The translations under genes and the position numbers were made by a program. The notes beneath the pieces were generated by a model. The model was not told the origin of the DNA and did no database searches. It worked only from the letters and a program-made list of their open reading frames with translations. Positions 9,152 to 18,388 of a DNA stretch of 64,000 nt are shown here, piece after piece (position 1 is the first letter of the stretch; every line of letters begins with the position of its first letter). The stretch comes from Turicimonas muris (lineage in GTDB: Bacteria; Pseudomonadota; Gammaproteobacteria; Burkholderiales; Burkholderiaceae_F): the NCBI RefSeq assembly GCF_002221595.1, contig NZ_NHMP01000001.1, forward strand, positions 310,001 through 374,000, read 5' to 3'.

Positions 9152-9901
9152 ATGGAAAAGACATATCAACTAAGACGCTTAAACGCGGTTAAGCATGGCA
9201 TTCTTTCTAAAGAAGCAGTCCTGCCGCATGAGTCCAGAGAAGAATTTGAAGACTTGTTGACTCAGTACGAAGCTGATTTTGTTCCTGCCAATGCTACCGA
9301 GAGAACTTTAGTAGAAGAGTTGGCAAGTATCGTATGGCGGAAGAAACGCCTTCTCAAGGCAGAAAACGCCAAAATTAACAACGGACTTTCAAACGTCTTG
9401 AATCTCTCTCAAAGGCTTTTAAATAGCTCGGTTCCCTTGTCTTTGCATATTGAGGATGAGAAAATCGAGGCAAGAGAATTTCTGAAGCTCTCAACAGAGG
9501 AGCTGGAAGAAAAACGTAAAGAGTTGGAAACCGAAGAGCAAAAGAGAAAGCAAGCAGAAGAAATTCTTTCGCAAGGCGGGAAAAACTGCACAAAAAGGGC
9601 GGCAGCGTGCCTCGGGGATTTTTTGCTTAATCTTTGGTATTCGGATGAATATGTTCAGCACGATAGGTACGGACTGACGGTGTTCCTATCAGGAAAAGCA
9701 AAAACGGCAATTGAAGAAATCCTGGTGGTTGCCAATCATGTCTCTGAAATCAAAGAACAGGCATTGGGAAATGCAATAAATCAAGTAAATTTTGATTCAT
9801 TTGCCAGATATGAAGCTCATTTGGATCGTAAATATGAGCGGACACTGGCTATGCTTATCAAGTTAAAGAGTCTTTCCGGAAATACTCCTCCGACCCCGTA
9901 A
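9152..9901 (+). CDS. Conserved mobile-element hypothetical protein
   Basis: A 249-aa charged protein starting with RRLNAVKHGILSKEAVLPHE. This N-terminal pattern (N-A-hydrophobic-KHG-hydrophobic-SKE...LP-E) recurs in hypotheticals of phages and integrative elements. A long coiled-coil-like stretch covers about 105-140, and the C-terminus is helical. It starts 7 nt after the primase stop and is surely in the same operon. The function is unknown. It is not a terminase or relaxase as far as motifs show. Confidence 0.6.
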   Translation: MEKTYQLRRLNAVKHGILSKEAVLPHESREEFEDLLTQYEADFVPANATERTLVEELASIVWRKKRLLKAENAKINNGLSNVLNLSQRLLNSSVPLSLHIEDEKIEAREFLKLSTEELEEKRKELETEEQKRKQAEEILSQGGKNCTKRAAACLGDFLLNLWYSDEYVQHDRYGLTVFLSGKAKTAIEEILVVANHVSEIKEQALGNAINQVNFDSFARYEAHLDRKYERTLAMLIKLKSLSGNTPPTP

Positions 9902-9970
9902 ACCAAGGCTTTGTGGTGTCTAAAGGAAAAATTGATTATGGAATTAACAAGAGATTTGGGAGAAAATCGG

Positions 9971-10573
9971 ATGGGCGGATATGGAAGTGGTCGTGTCGGG
10001 GAGCGAGAACTGATTACAAATCTTCGCTTTTTAGATGTTCGCTGGATGAATAAGCACGGTTTATTGAAAAACAAAGGAGTTAAAACAATCAATTGGAGCC
10101 GTAATGGTAAACCATGGGGGAAAATGGAAATCCTGGTTGAAGCAGACAACATTCATCTGATTTACAAAGAAAGCCGCAATGACGGACCTTGGGAGGATAA
10201 GGACGTAGAAATCAAACTGCAGAAAACTCCGTGTCGTTATGGCGGCTTCCAGTATTGGTTTGAGTGTCCGGTCTGCCGGCACCGTGTCTGCTCGGTATAC
10301 CTGTCTGATACTTGGTGTTGCAGGCACTGTGGACACTTAGCCTATCCATCAGAGAATGAGGATGAACTTGAGAGGTTACGCAGTAAGGCCCTTAAGCTCA
10401 AAGAAAAGCTGGGAAGCGAATACTGGATCAAGCCAAAGGGAATGCATCAGAAAACCTACGATCGTTTGAGAGAGACTCTTTTGGAGGCAGAAGTGAAAGC
10501 CGACGAAGCCTTTGATGAAAAAGTGAAGCGGTTAAATCAAAGGATAATGTCGTTTGGTAAAAACAACCCCTAG
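9971..10573 (+). CDS. Zinc-ribbon mobile-element hypothetical protein (MGGYGSGR type)
   Basis: The product (200 aa) begins MGGYGSGR, the usual start of a widespread family of mobile-element hypotheticals. This is why the ATG at 9971 (with GGGAG upstream) is chosen over upstream TTG/ATG codons at 9911 and 9938. A zinc ribbon is visible: FECPVCRHRVCSVYL, then WCCRHCGHLAYPS. A C-terminal basic, helical region follows. It is the last gene of the alpA-primase operon. The function is unknown; nucleic-acid binding is plausible from the zinc ribbon. Confidence 0.7.
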   Translation: MGGYGSGRVGERELITNLRFLDVRWMNKHGLLKNKGVKTINWSRNGKPWGKMEILVEADNIHLIYKESRNDGPWEDKDVEIKLQKTPCRYGGFQYWFECPVCRHRVCSVYLSDTWCCRHCGHLAYPSENEDELERLRSKALKLKEKLGSEYWIKPKGMHQKTYDRLRETLLEAEVKADEAFDEKVKRLNQRIMSFGKNNP

Positions 10574-10666
10574 GGGCGGGTTAAAAGTAAAGAGGGAGTC
10601 ACTCAAGACCGTGTGGCTCCTTAATTTTTTGTATGTGCAAAATTGAGATTTTCTAAAGGCAGAAAA

Positions 10667-10960
10667 AGTTGCGGGGTTTTCTACAAAAGCCCCATAATGT
10701 AACTCATTGAATTTAAAGAATACTGCGGGGCTTTGCGGGGAGTTGCGGGGCTTTTCCCGCAGGATTGGAAAAACTGTCAAAAAAACTGTTTTTATTATCA
10801 GTCACGATAAAAGTATCTTGACAGTTTTTTCATTTGGCTAAACAAAACCCTGCATCTCCCCGCAAGTGGATAAATTTTTCATTAAATCAAGGGGTTGTAA
10901 TGCAGGGCTTTTAAAACCAAATCCCTGCAAAAACACAGAGAACTTGCCATTGCGGGAAGC
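10667..10960. other. Non-coding region with iterated TTGCGGGG motifs, candidate replication origin
   Basis: The 391 bp between the zinc-ribbon gene and the integrase have no gene. GCGGGG blocks recur at 10671, 10725, 10735 and 10745 on the plus strand, three of them as TTGCGGGG or GTTGCGGGG. One TTGCGGGG lies inverted at about 10857-10864, and a related TTGCGGGAAGCGGGG is near 10950. GCAGGG/CCCTGC copies lie at 10848, 10902 and 10923. Clustered short direct repeats next to a primase-helicase operon resemble iterons of P4-like origins. Confidence 0.45.
10769..10829. repeat. 12-bp perfect inverted repeat
   Basis: AAAAACTGTCAA (10769-10780) and TTGACAGTTTTT (10818-10829) are perfect inverted copies separated by 37 nt. 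They lie within the iteron-like region. The long loop suggests two protein-binding half sites rather than a terminator. Confidence 0.7.
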
Positions 10961-10964
10961 GGGG

Positions 10965-12296
10965 CTATTTCTTCAATTGGCTGTAGCAGTACTTTCCCCA
11001 GCAATCCATGATGAAGCGTCGTTCTTTCTCTAATTTGGCACGGTCATAGGCTCCGTTATAAGCATCGTTCTTTGAATGCAGTAAACATAATTCGACAGCT
11101 TCCTGGTCAAATTTTCTATTATTGCCTAATTCATCGTCCTTTGCCCAAGTGCGGAATGTGGCCCGCGCGGTGCCGTGGACGGTGATAGTGCATGGACCTC
11201 CTGTCTTTTCTGTCTTGTGCGGATCTATCCAGCCGATACCGTCTTCAGCAAGCTTCTTTTCGTGAAGCCCTCGTAGAAACATATTGATTCCGCAGTCTGA
11301 CAGATGAGAGCCCCTATTACTAGGGAAAACTAGTTCTGTATTGTTAAATCGAGGTAGATTTTTGAGTAGGTTCAAAGCTTGCTTAGAAAGGAAGATTGTT
11401 CGGTCCCTATTGGGTATTTTTATTTTGTCGTGTTCTATCGGGATTACCCAAATGCCTTTCTCCAATTCAAATTCATCCCAAAGGGCGAATCTAACCGCTT
11501 TAGAGCGGGTTGCAGTCAGAATAGAGAATTCACAAGCACGAGCAGAAATGGAGTTATAAGAATGAATCTCGGCCATTAGCTTAGGAATATCTTCAACAGG
11601 ACATGAAGCATAATTTTGTCTTTCTTTCTTGTTCTTTTGTAAAGGTTCCAACAGGACGCCTAAGGTGCCGTCCATCTGCGCTGGATTTTCTTTGTCCTTC
11701 CTTTTTTTTAATGCGATAGCCCACTGAAAAATCTGTCGTAAATAAGTTTTCACTTTCTTAGCAGTGCTTGGCTTTGTTTGCCATATAGGTTCAAGGATTA
11801 TCCTCACTATCTCGGGATTAATTTCTTCAATGTTTTTTTGTCCTATAAACGGATAGACGTTTCTTTCTAAGATTTGTATGGTGCACTTTGGTTCCCTGAT
11901 ATTATTAATCCAGTAGCCGTGACTTTCCCGATCTTCTATCCATTGCTTGGCAACATTCGAAAAAGTTAATTCTCGGCTTTCTTCCGCCTGTTTTTGATCT
12001 TCAATCGCTTTTTGTTTGTTTTTTCTCTCTTCTTTTCTTTCTCTGATCGGGTCTTTCCCAGAATCAATCTGCTGCCAAGTATCAAAAGCTTTTTTTCTGG
12101 CTTGAGCAAGGGAGAGTTGGGGATAGCAGCCAAGAGAGAAATCGTGGCGGCCATACTCATCGGAGTACCTTAAAAAAAATCGGCTTTGTGTGTCTGTCTT
12201 CTTAAAGTAAAGGCCTTTAACTCCTCCGACATTGTGCACTCCATTTTTTAAGTTTTTTAATTGTAATGCTGTTAATTCAGGAACCCTTTTAGGCAT
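10965..12296 (-). CDS. int: P4-type tyrosine integrase
   Basis: A 443-aa tyrosine recombinase that inserts and excises the island. The N-terminal DUF4102-like arm-binding domain (LTALQLKNLKN...GLYFKKT) is followed by a core-binding SAM-like domain and the catalytic domain. Catalytic residues are the Arg in LTATRSKAVRF (about 259), the HGTAR motif (about 372), the second His in LLHSKND and the Tyr in NGAYDRAK (about 415). The length is typical of P4/CP4-57-like integrases, which commonly use tRNA or tmRNA 3' ends. The gene is intact and transcribed away from ssrA. Confidence 0.93.
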   Translation of the reverse strand: MPKRVPELTALQLKNLKNGVHNVGGVKGLYFKKTDTQSRFFLRYSDEYGRHDFSLGCYPQLSLAQARKKAFDTWQQIDSGKDPIRERKEERKNKQKAIEDQKQAEESRELTFSNVAKQWIEDRESHGYWINNIREPKCTIQILERNVYPFIGQKNIEEINPEIVRIILEPIWQTKPSTAKKVKTYLRQIFQWAIALKKRKDKENPAQMDGTLGVLLEPLQKNKKERQNYASCPVEDIPKLMAEIHSYNSISARACEFSILTATRSKAVRFALWDEFELEKGIWVIPIEHDKIKIPNRDRTIFLSKQALNLLKNLPRFNNTELVFPSNRGSHLSDCGINMFLRGLHEKKLAEDGIGWIDPHKTEKTGGPCTITVHGTARATFRTWAKDDELGNNRKFDQEAVELCLLHSKNDAYNGAYDRAKLEKERRFIMDCWGKYCYSQLKK

Positions 12297-12313
12297 TGAT
12301 CTGTCCTCTATTT

Positions 12314-12373
12314 ATGATGGTCTTTTTGTATTTTACAACTTTGAACTCATAAAACCATCATAAAAACCATCAC
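12314..12373. promoter_or_regulatory. Repeats between int and ssrA, possible integrase/Xis arm sites
   Basis: TAAAACCATCA (12350-12360) and TAAAAACCATCA (from 12361) are tandem copies. An inverted relative, TGATGGTCTTTTTG, lies at 12314-12327, overlapping the integrase promoter region. The placement between int and the attachment core fits arm-type binding sites or an operator that lets the integrase regulate itself. Confidence 0.5.
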
Positions 12374-12445
12374 AAAAAGCAGGATTTAGTTAGATTTTCT
12401 TAGACAGTATTGGATAATAAAGCGTGACAACTACTTGATTTAAAT

Positions 12446-12477
12446 AAAAATCCCAGTCATCTTTGGATGTCCTGGGA
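12446..12477 (-). terminator. Intrinsic terminator of ssrA
   Basis: On the minus strand CCCAG...CATC-CAAA-GATG...CTGGG forms a stem with one bulge, followed by ATTTTTA. It sits 9 nt after the tmRNA 3' end, on the island side of the junction. Confidence 0.7.
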
Positions 12478-12485
12478 ATTCAAAT

Positions 12486-12851
12486 TGGTGGAGGCGGCGA
12501 GAATCGAACTCGCGTCCAGAAGTTATCAACAACAGCCTCTACGTGCGTGTCTAATTCATTTTAGTTCTCACTGTTATCTCTGCAAATTAGCGATGCCGGA
12601 CAACAGCCAGTTGCTGAACTTCGCCAGCTTCGTCACAACTCCAAAACTGACTAGCTTTTATAGTATGTCGCTGCCGCTGCTTTCGCAGCCCGATCTAAAA
12701 GCGAACCGGTTGCAGCGTCTCGCCTAATTAAGCGGCGAGAGCGAAACGCTCATCGTTGGCGTTTAATTTTTCGTAAGTGGTTTAGCGAGGGACTCACACC
12801 TCGGCACGCGTCCAATCATCTCATGACCCCTGTCGAAACCAGGTCGCCCCC
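12486..12851 (-). ncRNA. ssrA: Transfer-messenger RNA
   Basis: tmRNA rescues stalled ribosomes and tags the unfinished peptide. The 5' end GGGGGCGACCTGG pairs with the 3' end CGCCTCC plus ACCA (complement of 12486-12495), forming the tRNA-like acceptor stem. The T arm GTTCGATTC is visible. The resume codon and tag read (minus strand, 12760-12728) ANDERFALAA followed by TAA, a tag typical of Burkholderiales. CCA is encoded. The 366-nt length is normal. The 3' end is the attachment site of the island. Confidence 0.96.
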
Positions 12852-12902
12852 ACGTGCTAATATTTCAGTATATTTCATGCGGGGGTATCTGTCAAGTTAT
12901 TT

Positions 12903-15900
12903 TTATTGCTGGAGTTCGAGTTTAACGCCAGCAGTATTTCCGGCATTGTCAATGACATCACCGGCCACCACGAACAGACGGTCAGGTTTGATCTTTTCTT
13001 TGTTAATCAGATAATTTCTGACGGCTTCTGCTCTTCTTGTTGCTAATTCCTGCAGATCTTGCGTCGGTACTCTGATGTTCTGCATTAAGAAGTCCATCAT
13101 TTCCTGAGGTTTATCTGTCTTCGGCTTATTCGGAGCATCACTTTCTTTGAAAAGATTCCTAATGGCTTGGTTCATTTGAACCGGCGTCAATTTCTTCGCA
13201 TCCGTAGAACTTGTACTGTCACGGTAAATTGAGAAGATCATTTGTCTCATTAAGCGTTTTTCTTTGAGACCTTTTTCATCCAGAGCAGTATTGCCGATGC
13301 CGGTAATTTGAATCTTGATGCCTGGTCTTTCAGTCATGGCTTTGCCGACAACGGCAAGAGCTTTTTCAGTCTGATCGTTCAAACGGGCTGAGCCGGTTAC
13401 GAAGGCAAGATTATTCAAATCAAGATTTTCTCCTCCGAACATCGAGCCGATAAGAGCAAACGGGGCCGTTACAGCTTTCGTAATTAAGTTGACGATTACC
13501 TTGACGATAATGCCGCCAACAGAGAATTCAGGATCATTCAACGAACCAGTGACCGGAAGGTTCAAATCAATTTGCCCGGATCTGTCCTGAAGCAGAGAGA
13601 CAGCTAAGCCCACCGGCAAAGTTTCTTTTGCTTTCGGGCTGACGGCTCCGAATTCAAGTTTGTTAATTACGATGTTATTGGTGGATGTCAGTTCTCCATT
13701 GTCAATTTTATACGCCCCTTTGTATGTCACCTGGCCTTGTTTAATCGGATAGCCGGTAAATTCAACTGAGTAAGGCGAGAGGATCGGCATATTCAGAGAA
13801 GTGACCGAACCATCTAAGTTTAGAGATAACGATTTAGCAAACGGAGCAATGGAGCCTTTCGCACTCATCGGCGTTCCGTTAAGGTTACCGGTGACATCTA
13901 AATTAGCCGGTGTTCCTTTAGCAGTCGTAAAGTCTGTGAGACTTCCTTTAAGAGCTGATAAGTGAAGAGTGAATTCAGGTTCCATTGCGCTGTCTTTGTA
14001 GAAGACAGATCCATTGTTAATGGATATCTTGTCCAGGGTAATGCTGGGAAGTCCGGACGAAGTGCCTGAGGCTTTAGAATTGCTTGTCTTAATCGTCGCT
14101 TTTGCGGAAGACGCTGTTTTCACAGGAGCTTTGCTCTCTGACTTAACCAGAGTCTCGATATTGAATTTGCCCTTGGCACTCTTTGCAATATAGAAAGAAG
14201 GAGAAGATAAGGCAATGTTCTTAACGACAAGGGATAGCTTTGAGTCACTTGAGAAATTAATTCCCGTTACTTTTAGATCTTGCCACTTAGCAAAGGGTGT
14301 TCCTTGTGCATCCGTCAGGTTAATGGAAGTTGCTTCAGAATTTCCATTGAAAGTAATCTCTGGAGCTGATCCTCCTAATTTCACCGCAACATCACCTTGA
14401 CTTGTCAATTGACCGTTGACGACGTGGGCATTTGTAAACTGCTTGATATAAGGAGTTAACTCAGCGAGATGGAGTCCTTTAACCGATTCCTTCAGGTTAA
14501 GTTTGAACGGAGATAGGTTGAAGGATCCGGATGCATTCAAGCTTCCGCCAAGAGCACCGAAAGATGCTGTAAAGGCTGAGGACGTGCCCGGCTGACTAGA
14601 CAGTCCCGAAACCGTAGCTGCAAGGTTAGAAATGGTCTTGCTGAAGTTAACGGTCTGATCATTAAATTGGATCTGGCCGTTGGAGACCGTGGCTTTGCCA
14701 ATATTCCAATAAACCGCAGGAGCGGGTTCGGCTTTAGCCGCAGTCTTAGGTGTAGCGGTTTGCGTAGTCGAGGATGCGCTCTTAGTCAGCTTGTCAAAAT
14801 TAAACGTACCATCGGAGAATCTAATAACGTTCACAGATGGTCCTGCCAATGCGATATCTCCCAAAGCAACGGAAATATCCTTTCCGCTCTTCACGTCGAT
14901 ATTGCTGACATTCAAAGAATTCCATTTAGCGACCTGAGCATTGTTAGCATCAGCAACTGCCACGGAAGACGCCCCCGCGCTTCCTGTAAACGCAATGTTA
15001 GGCGTTGCCTGACTTAAATCAAGAGTAATCTTGCCTTGATTAGAAAGTTTGCCGTCATTAATCTTGGCCGCCACGAAGGGACTGATATACGGCATTACTT
15101 TAGGAATACTCAGATCTTTTGTGTTTTCTTCAATGTTGATTAGCAAAGGCGTGAGACCTACGTCACCTTTTGCTTCGATATTTCCATCAAGAACATTCAA
15201 ATTAGCTTCAAAGTTAGCTTTGCTGCCTTTTTCTCCGTTAAGAGAAGAAATGGTTGCGTTGATATTAGAAAGGTTCTGTTGGAATTTAACCGTATTGTCA
15301 GTGAAGTTAACCGTTCCGTTTATAACTGCAATCTTATCGAAATTCCAATACCAACCGGGGGCGGCGGTTTCAGCAGTTTGAGCGTTTTCCTGTGGCTCAG
15401 AAGCTGGCTGCTCGGTTGCTTCAGCTGAGTTCAACGCAGGCTGATTGGAAGCCGATGGCGTTCCTGAGTCAGCAGGTTGTGCAGCGGGAACTGATTGTTC
15501 AACGTTTGTCTTGGCGACGGATTCTGCACCCTGTTGAATTCGCTGAGGAGCTGAGATGCTTTCTTCTGTTTTCTGAGTTGAGGTATCGGCCTGGCCTTCA
15601 GAAGGCAGCCCCGCAGGTTGAGCTGTCTGAGGAGCCGGGCTAGCAGCCTGAGTTTCCCCAGAAACCTTTGGTTCAGCTTCAGCGGTCTGTGTAGCTGGCT
15701 GCGAGGATGTATCCGGTTTATTGGCTTCCGACGCTGCAGGTGCAGTCGGAGAAGTTTCTACCTTTGACTTATCAGGTTCAAGTCCAGTTGGGGCCACCGC
15801 TGCAGGGTTAGATGTCTCAGCAACTTTTAACGGTTCTTCAGCGGCCGCAGGTTCAGCCTTGTCTGTTGTTTGAGCTGAGGCAGGACTCAACAGATAGTTA

Positions 15901-18338
15901 ACTAGGTTCACAGCAGCAGAAGTGCTAGTCACGGATCCGGCTGATGCCTGAACCGATTCAATTCTGGCATATGAAGGAGCTGACTCAAGCTGAGAAAGCG
16001 GTGTGACCGTTTCTCTTATTTCTCCGGGCGGAATAAACGTTGCTCCGGGCACTACCGTTTCTTGTGCCGGCGTTGCTGCAGGTGTGTCCGGAGCCGGCTG
16101 AACTTGTGGCTGCGTTTGGACGGGGGTAGAGGTTCCCGGCAGAGCAGACTGCGGAATGTACTCAATTGTTTCTCTGATGACGTTGCTCTGAGGAGCGGGT
16201 GCCACAGATTCTGCTGCACTAACAACAGGCTGCGAAGGAGCTGTTTGCTTAGATGCAACTTTTGGAGCTGGTTTGGGTTCTTTCTTTGGAGAAGTCTTTA
16301 CAGCAGGTTTTGGAGCCGATTTAATTGCTTTGTTTTGAACTGCAGAATTGTCGGCCTTTGCGGTGGCTTCTGCTTTTTGCATTGTCGGTTGGGTCGCTGT
16401 GACAGACTCAGTTGCAGCAGGTTCCTTAGCTGCCGGGATAGAAGTTCCCGTCTTCACAGGTTCAGCTGTTTTTGTGTCCTGCTTGCTTTCGGTCTTAGCT
16501 ACACCATTGGAAGCCGGTTTTGGTTCCGTATCGGAAATAGCTTTTTGCTGTTCCTCAGAATTTGCTTTCTCAACAGCTTTGAAAATTGGTTCTGCTTTTT
16601 CTTGTGCTTCTAGCTTATTTTCACTAGCCGATTGAGTTTCACCAGATTCTTTACCAACATTAACCGAGGTTTCCTTCCTTTCGGCTTCAGAAGTTGGCTC
16701 AGTCTTAGGTTTGCTTTCTGGCTTAGCGTTATTGTCGGAAGCCGGTTGAGTTGTTAGATCAGAAGCTGGTGTTGCTTCGGCTTTTGTTGCTGGCTCTGCC
16801 TTCTCATTGACATTGGCAGGAACAGGAGGTGTTGCAGTTTCTGCAGTTTGTTTTGCTGTAGGAACATCAGCAGCTTTCATTGGGGCTTCGGCAACAGGTT
16901 TATCTCCCGGCTTAGCTTCCGCCTTGGTTGTATCTGCGGACTGTGTATCGGACTTATCTTGTGCAGTCTTTGTTTCTGACTTAGCAGCAGGTTCCGGTTT
17001 TTGTTCTGTTTCTTCCGAAGCTGCTTCAACCTTTTCTTTTTCTTGAACTTGAGTATCCGAAGTTAGTTTTGATGCTTCTGCTGTCTTTGCTGCAAGGGAT
17101 GGTTCATTATTAGCGGTTGTCGCTGCAGGAGCTGCTGGTTCCTGTTTAGCTTGAGCCGTGACAGCTTCTTCAGCAGAAGCCTTGGATTCGAAATGATCTG
17201 TTTGAGCGGAAGCGGTTTCGTTGGATTCTTTTGCTGTTTCCTTGCTTGTGGAAGGTGTCCGATCTTGAGATTCAGACTTGACGGAACCGTCCTCCTTGAT
17301 AATGTTCTGAGCCAAAATCGCGAGATTTAATCCGTCGGTATTTCTTGTCACTACAACATCCGGATCCGTAACCTTGATTTCTCCGAAATCGAGGCGTTGA
17401 GCAAAAAGCGCAAATTCTTTCAAGTTTGCGTCAATTCTCTTAACTTTCAAGACGTCGTACGGTTTATTAACATCGTCTTGAACGACGAGATTGTTGATTG
17501 TGATTTGACCTTTGAGCCGCAAGTGCTTAACTTCATGGATCTTGGCGTCTTCATTGGCAAAAGCTAAGTTAAGTTTGGCGTCTGCTGTGCCCCCAACGAT
17601 ATGTGCATTCAGCGGAACCGGGTTAAAGGAAGCGGCATTGGAAAGATTCAGCGACTTCAGTTCGAAATCAACACCGGTCTTCTTCGAAATCGAGAAAGGA
17701 AGACTCTTAGCATCGATGGATAAAGGTTCACCGTCAAATTTAAGAGACAATTTCGGAGTAATTGGGTTTTCTGCCTGAGTCTCGAAATTGGAAATTAAAG
17801 GGAGCGCAAATTGAAGATCTGTTATCTCGTCTACTTTTCCTCTGAATTTGTCGTCAAGTTTAACGCCGGAATTAATAATCTCGAAGTTATCAATACTGAA
17901 CTTCTGAGTTTTTTTGTCTTTGTCTTCTTCCTTTGGTTCTTCGGGCTGATTAACAAATTTATCAATAATGTCCGAGAAATTAAAAGTTGCTAATCCGGTA
18001 CGAACGATGTTGGCTTGAAGCTGGTTAACTTTAAAATGCTGAACCAGCGGAGCAAACTTGAAAAGTGAGCTCCATTTGAGCTTTGTATCGATTTCTTCGA
18101 TGCGGAGAAGGGCGTCCGGGGTGCCTGATTTCTGAACATTGAGTCCTTTGACGTTCAAATGCAGAGTAAAAGGATTAAATTCCACCTTTTCTGTTGTGAC
18201 CTCACGGTCAATCAAAGGATCAACGTATTTTTTGAGAGCCCAGTTAGTGCTTGCTGGAATGGCCCAGAAACCGCCGGCTACATAAACCAAAATTAAGCCG
18301 GCTGCTATACCCCCGGTAATATACAGTTTCTTGCCCAT
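12903..18338 (-). CDS. AsmA/DUF748-type envelope protein with a giant low-complexity insert
   Basis: This 1811-aa protein is anchored by one N-terminal membrane segment (about residues 6-27) with the rest in the periplasm. Residues about 30-350 and 990-1650 are AsmA-like/DUF748 beta-rich repeats such as GLNVQKSG, ITINNLVV and WNIGKATVSNGQIQFND. Relatives are implicated in outer-membrane lipid transport or envelope homeostasis. The C-terminus (RRAEAVRNYLINKEKIKPDRL, about 1765-1785) is OmpA-like. Residues about 351-990 are a low-complexity tract of Ala, Glu, Lys, Pro, Thr, Ser and Gln, probably disordered; family members usually lack anything this long. The frame is intact and it stands alone between ssrA and gph. 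Confidence 0.85.
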   Translation of the reverse strand: MGKKLYITGGIAAGLILVYVAGGFWAIPASTNWALKKYVDPLIDREVTTEKVEFNPFTLHLNVKGLNVQKSGTPDALLRIEEIDTKLKWSSLFKFAPLVQHFKVNQLQANIVRTGLATFNFSDIIDKFVNQPEEPKEEDKDKKTQKFSIDNFEIINSGVKLDDKFRGKVDEITDLQFALPLISNFETQAENPITPKLSLKFDGEPLSIDAKSLPFSISKKTGVDFELKSLNLSNAASFNPVPLNAHIVGGTADAKLNLAFANEDAKIHEVKHLRLKGQITINNLVVQDDVNKPYDVLKVKRIDANLKEFALFAQRLDFGEIKVTDPDVVVTRNTDGLNLAILAQNIIKEDGSVKSESQDRTPSTSKETAKESNETASAQTDHFESKASAEEAVTAQAKQEPAAPAATTANNEPSLAAKTAEASKLTSDTQVQEKEKVEAASEETEQKPEPAAKSETKTAQDKSDTQSADTTKAEAKPGDKPVAEAPMKAADVPTAKQTAETATPPVPANVNEKAEPATKAEATPASDLTTQPASDNNAKPESKPKTEPTSEAERKETSVNVGKESGETQSASENKLEAQEKAEPIFKAVEKANSEEQQKAISDTEPKPASNGVAKTESKQDTKTAEPVKTGTSIPAAKEPAATESVTATQPTMQKAEATAKADNSAVQNKAIKSAPKPAVKTSPKKEPKPAPKVASKQTAPSQPVVSAAESVAPAPQSNVIRETIEYIPQSALPGTSTPVQTQPQVQPAPDTPAATPAQETVVPGATFIPPGEIRETVTPLSQLESAPSYARIESVQASAGSVTSTSAAVNLVNYLLSPASAQTTDKAEPAAAEEPLKVAETSNPAAVAPTGLEPDKSKVETSPTAPAASEANKPDTSSQPATQTAEAEPKVSGETQAASPAPQTAQPAGLPSEGQADTSTQKTEESISAPQRIQQGAESVAKTNVEQSVPAAQPADSGTPSASNQPALNSAEATEQPASEPQENAQTAETAAPGWYWNFDKIAVINGTVNFTDNTVKFQQNLSNINATISSLNGEKGSKANFEANLNVLDGNIEAKGDVGLTPLLINIEENTKDLSIPKVMPYISPFVAAKINDGKLSNQGKITLDLSQATPNIAFTGSAGASSVAVADANNAQVAKWNSLNVSNIDVKSGKDISVALGDIALAGPSVNVIRFSDGTFNFDKLTKSASSTTQTATPKTAAKAEPAPAVYWNIGKATVSNGQIQFNDQTVNFSKTISNLAATVSGLSSQPGTSSAFTASFGALGGSLNASGSFNLSPFKLNLKESVKGLHLAELTPYIKQFTNAHVVNGQLTSQGDVAVKLGGSAPEITFNGNSEATSINLTDAQGTPFAKWQDLKVTGINFSSDSKLSLVVKNIALSSPSFYIAKSAKGKFNIETLVKSESKAPVKTASSAKATIKTSNSKASGTSSGLPSITLDKISINNGSVFYKDSAMEPEFTLHLSALKGSLTDFTTAKGTPANLDVTGNLNGTPMSAKGSIAPFAKSLSLNLDGSVTSLNMPILSPYSVEFTGYPIKQGQVTYKGAYKIDNGELTSTNNIVINKLEFGAVSPKAKETLPVGLAVSLLQDRSGQIDLNLPVTGSLNDPEFSVGGIIVKVIVNLITKAVTAPFALIGSMFGGENLDLNNLAFVTGSARLNDQTEKALAVVGKAMTERPGIKIQITGIGNTALDEKGLKEKRLMRQMIFSIYRDSTSSTDAKKLTPVQMNQAIRNLFKESDAPNKPKTDKPQEMMDFLMQNIRVPTQDLQELATRRAEAVRNYLINKEKIKPDRLFVVAGDVIDNAGNTAGVKLELQQ

Positions 18339-18388
18339 GACAACCCCTTATTATTTTTCTACCAAAAGATTGTCTTAAGTATGGCAAA

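Larger units (their letters stand above)
1..12486. mobile_element. Integrated genomic island (right part) ending at the ssrA 3' end
   Basis: Everything from the left edge to the tmRNA 3' end looks like one integrated element. A P4-type tyrosine integrase reads away from ssrA and lies 190 bp from it, a standard arrangement for elements using the tmRNA 3' end as attB. Inside are an AlpA-like regulator, a primase-helicase, two hypotheticals typical of mobile elements and a restriction-modification/defence cargo. No phage structural, lysis or conjugation genes are visible in this part. The second attachment site, expected to copy the ssrA 3' end, is not seen here and should lie left of the window. 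Confidence 0.75.

Noticed and set aside
1-12486. Interpretation of the island as a full prophage
   Set aside because: No capsid, terminase, tail, portal or lysis genes are seen. The primase and integrase alone are common to satellites and integrative elements.
12467-12727. Open frame on the plus strand overlapping ssrA
   Set aside because: It covers the tmRNA gene on the opposite strand and has no coding features. The RNA explains the conservation.
16062-16613. A Cys/Arg/Ser-rich frame opposite the low-complexity part of the AsmA protein
   Set aside because: It is the antisense image of Ala/Glu/Lys/Thr codons.
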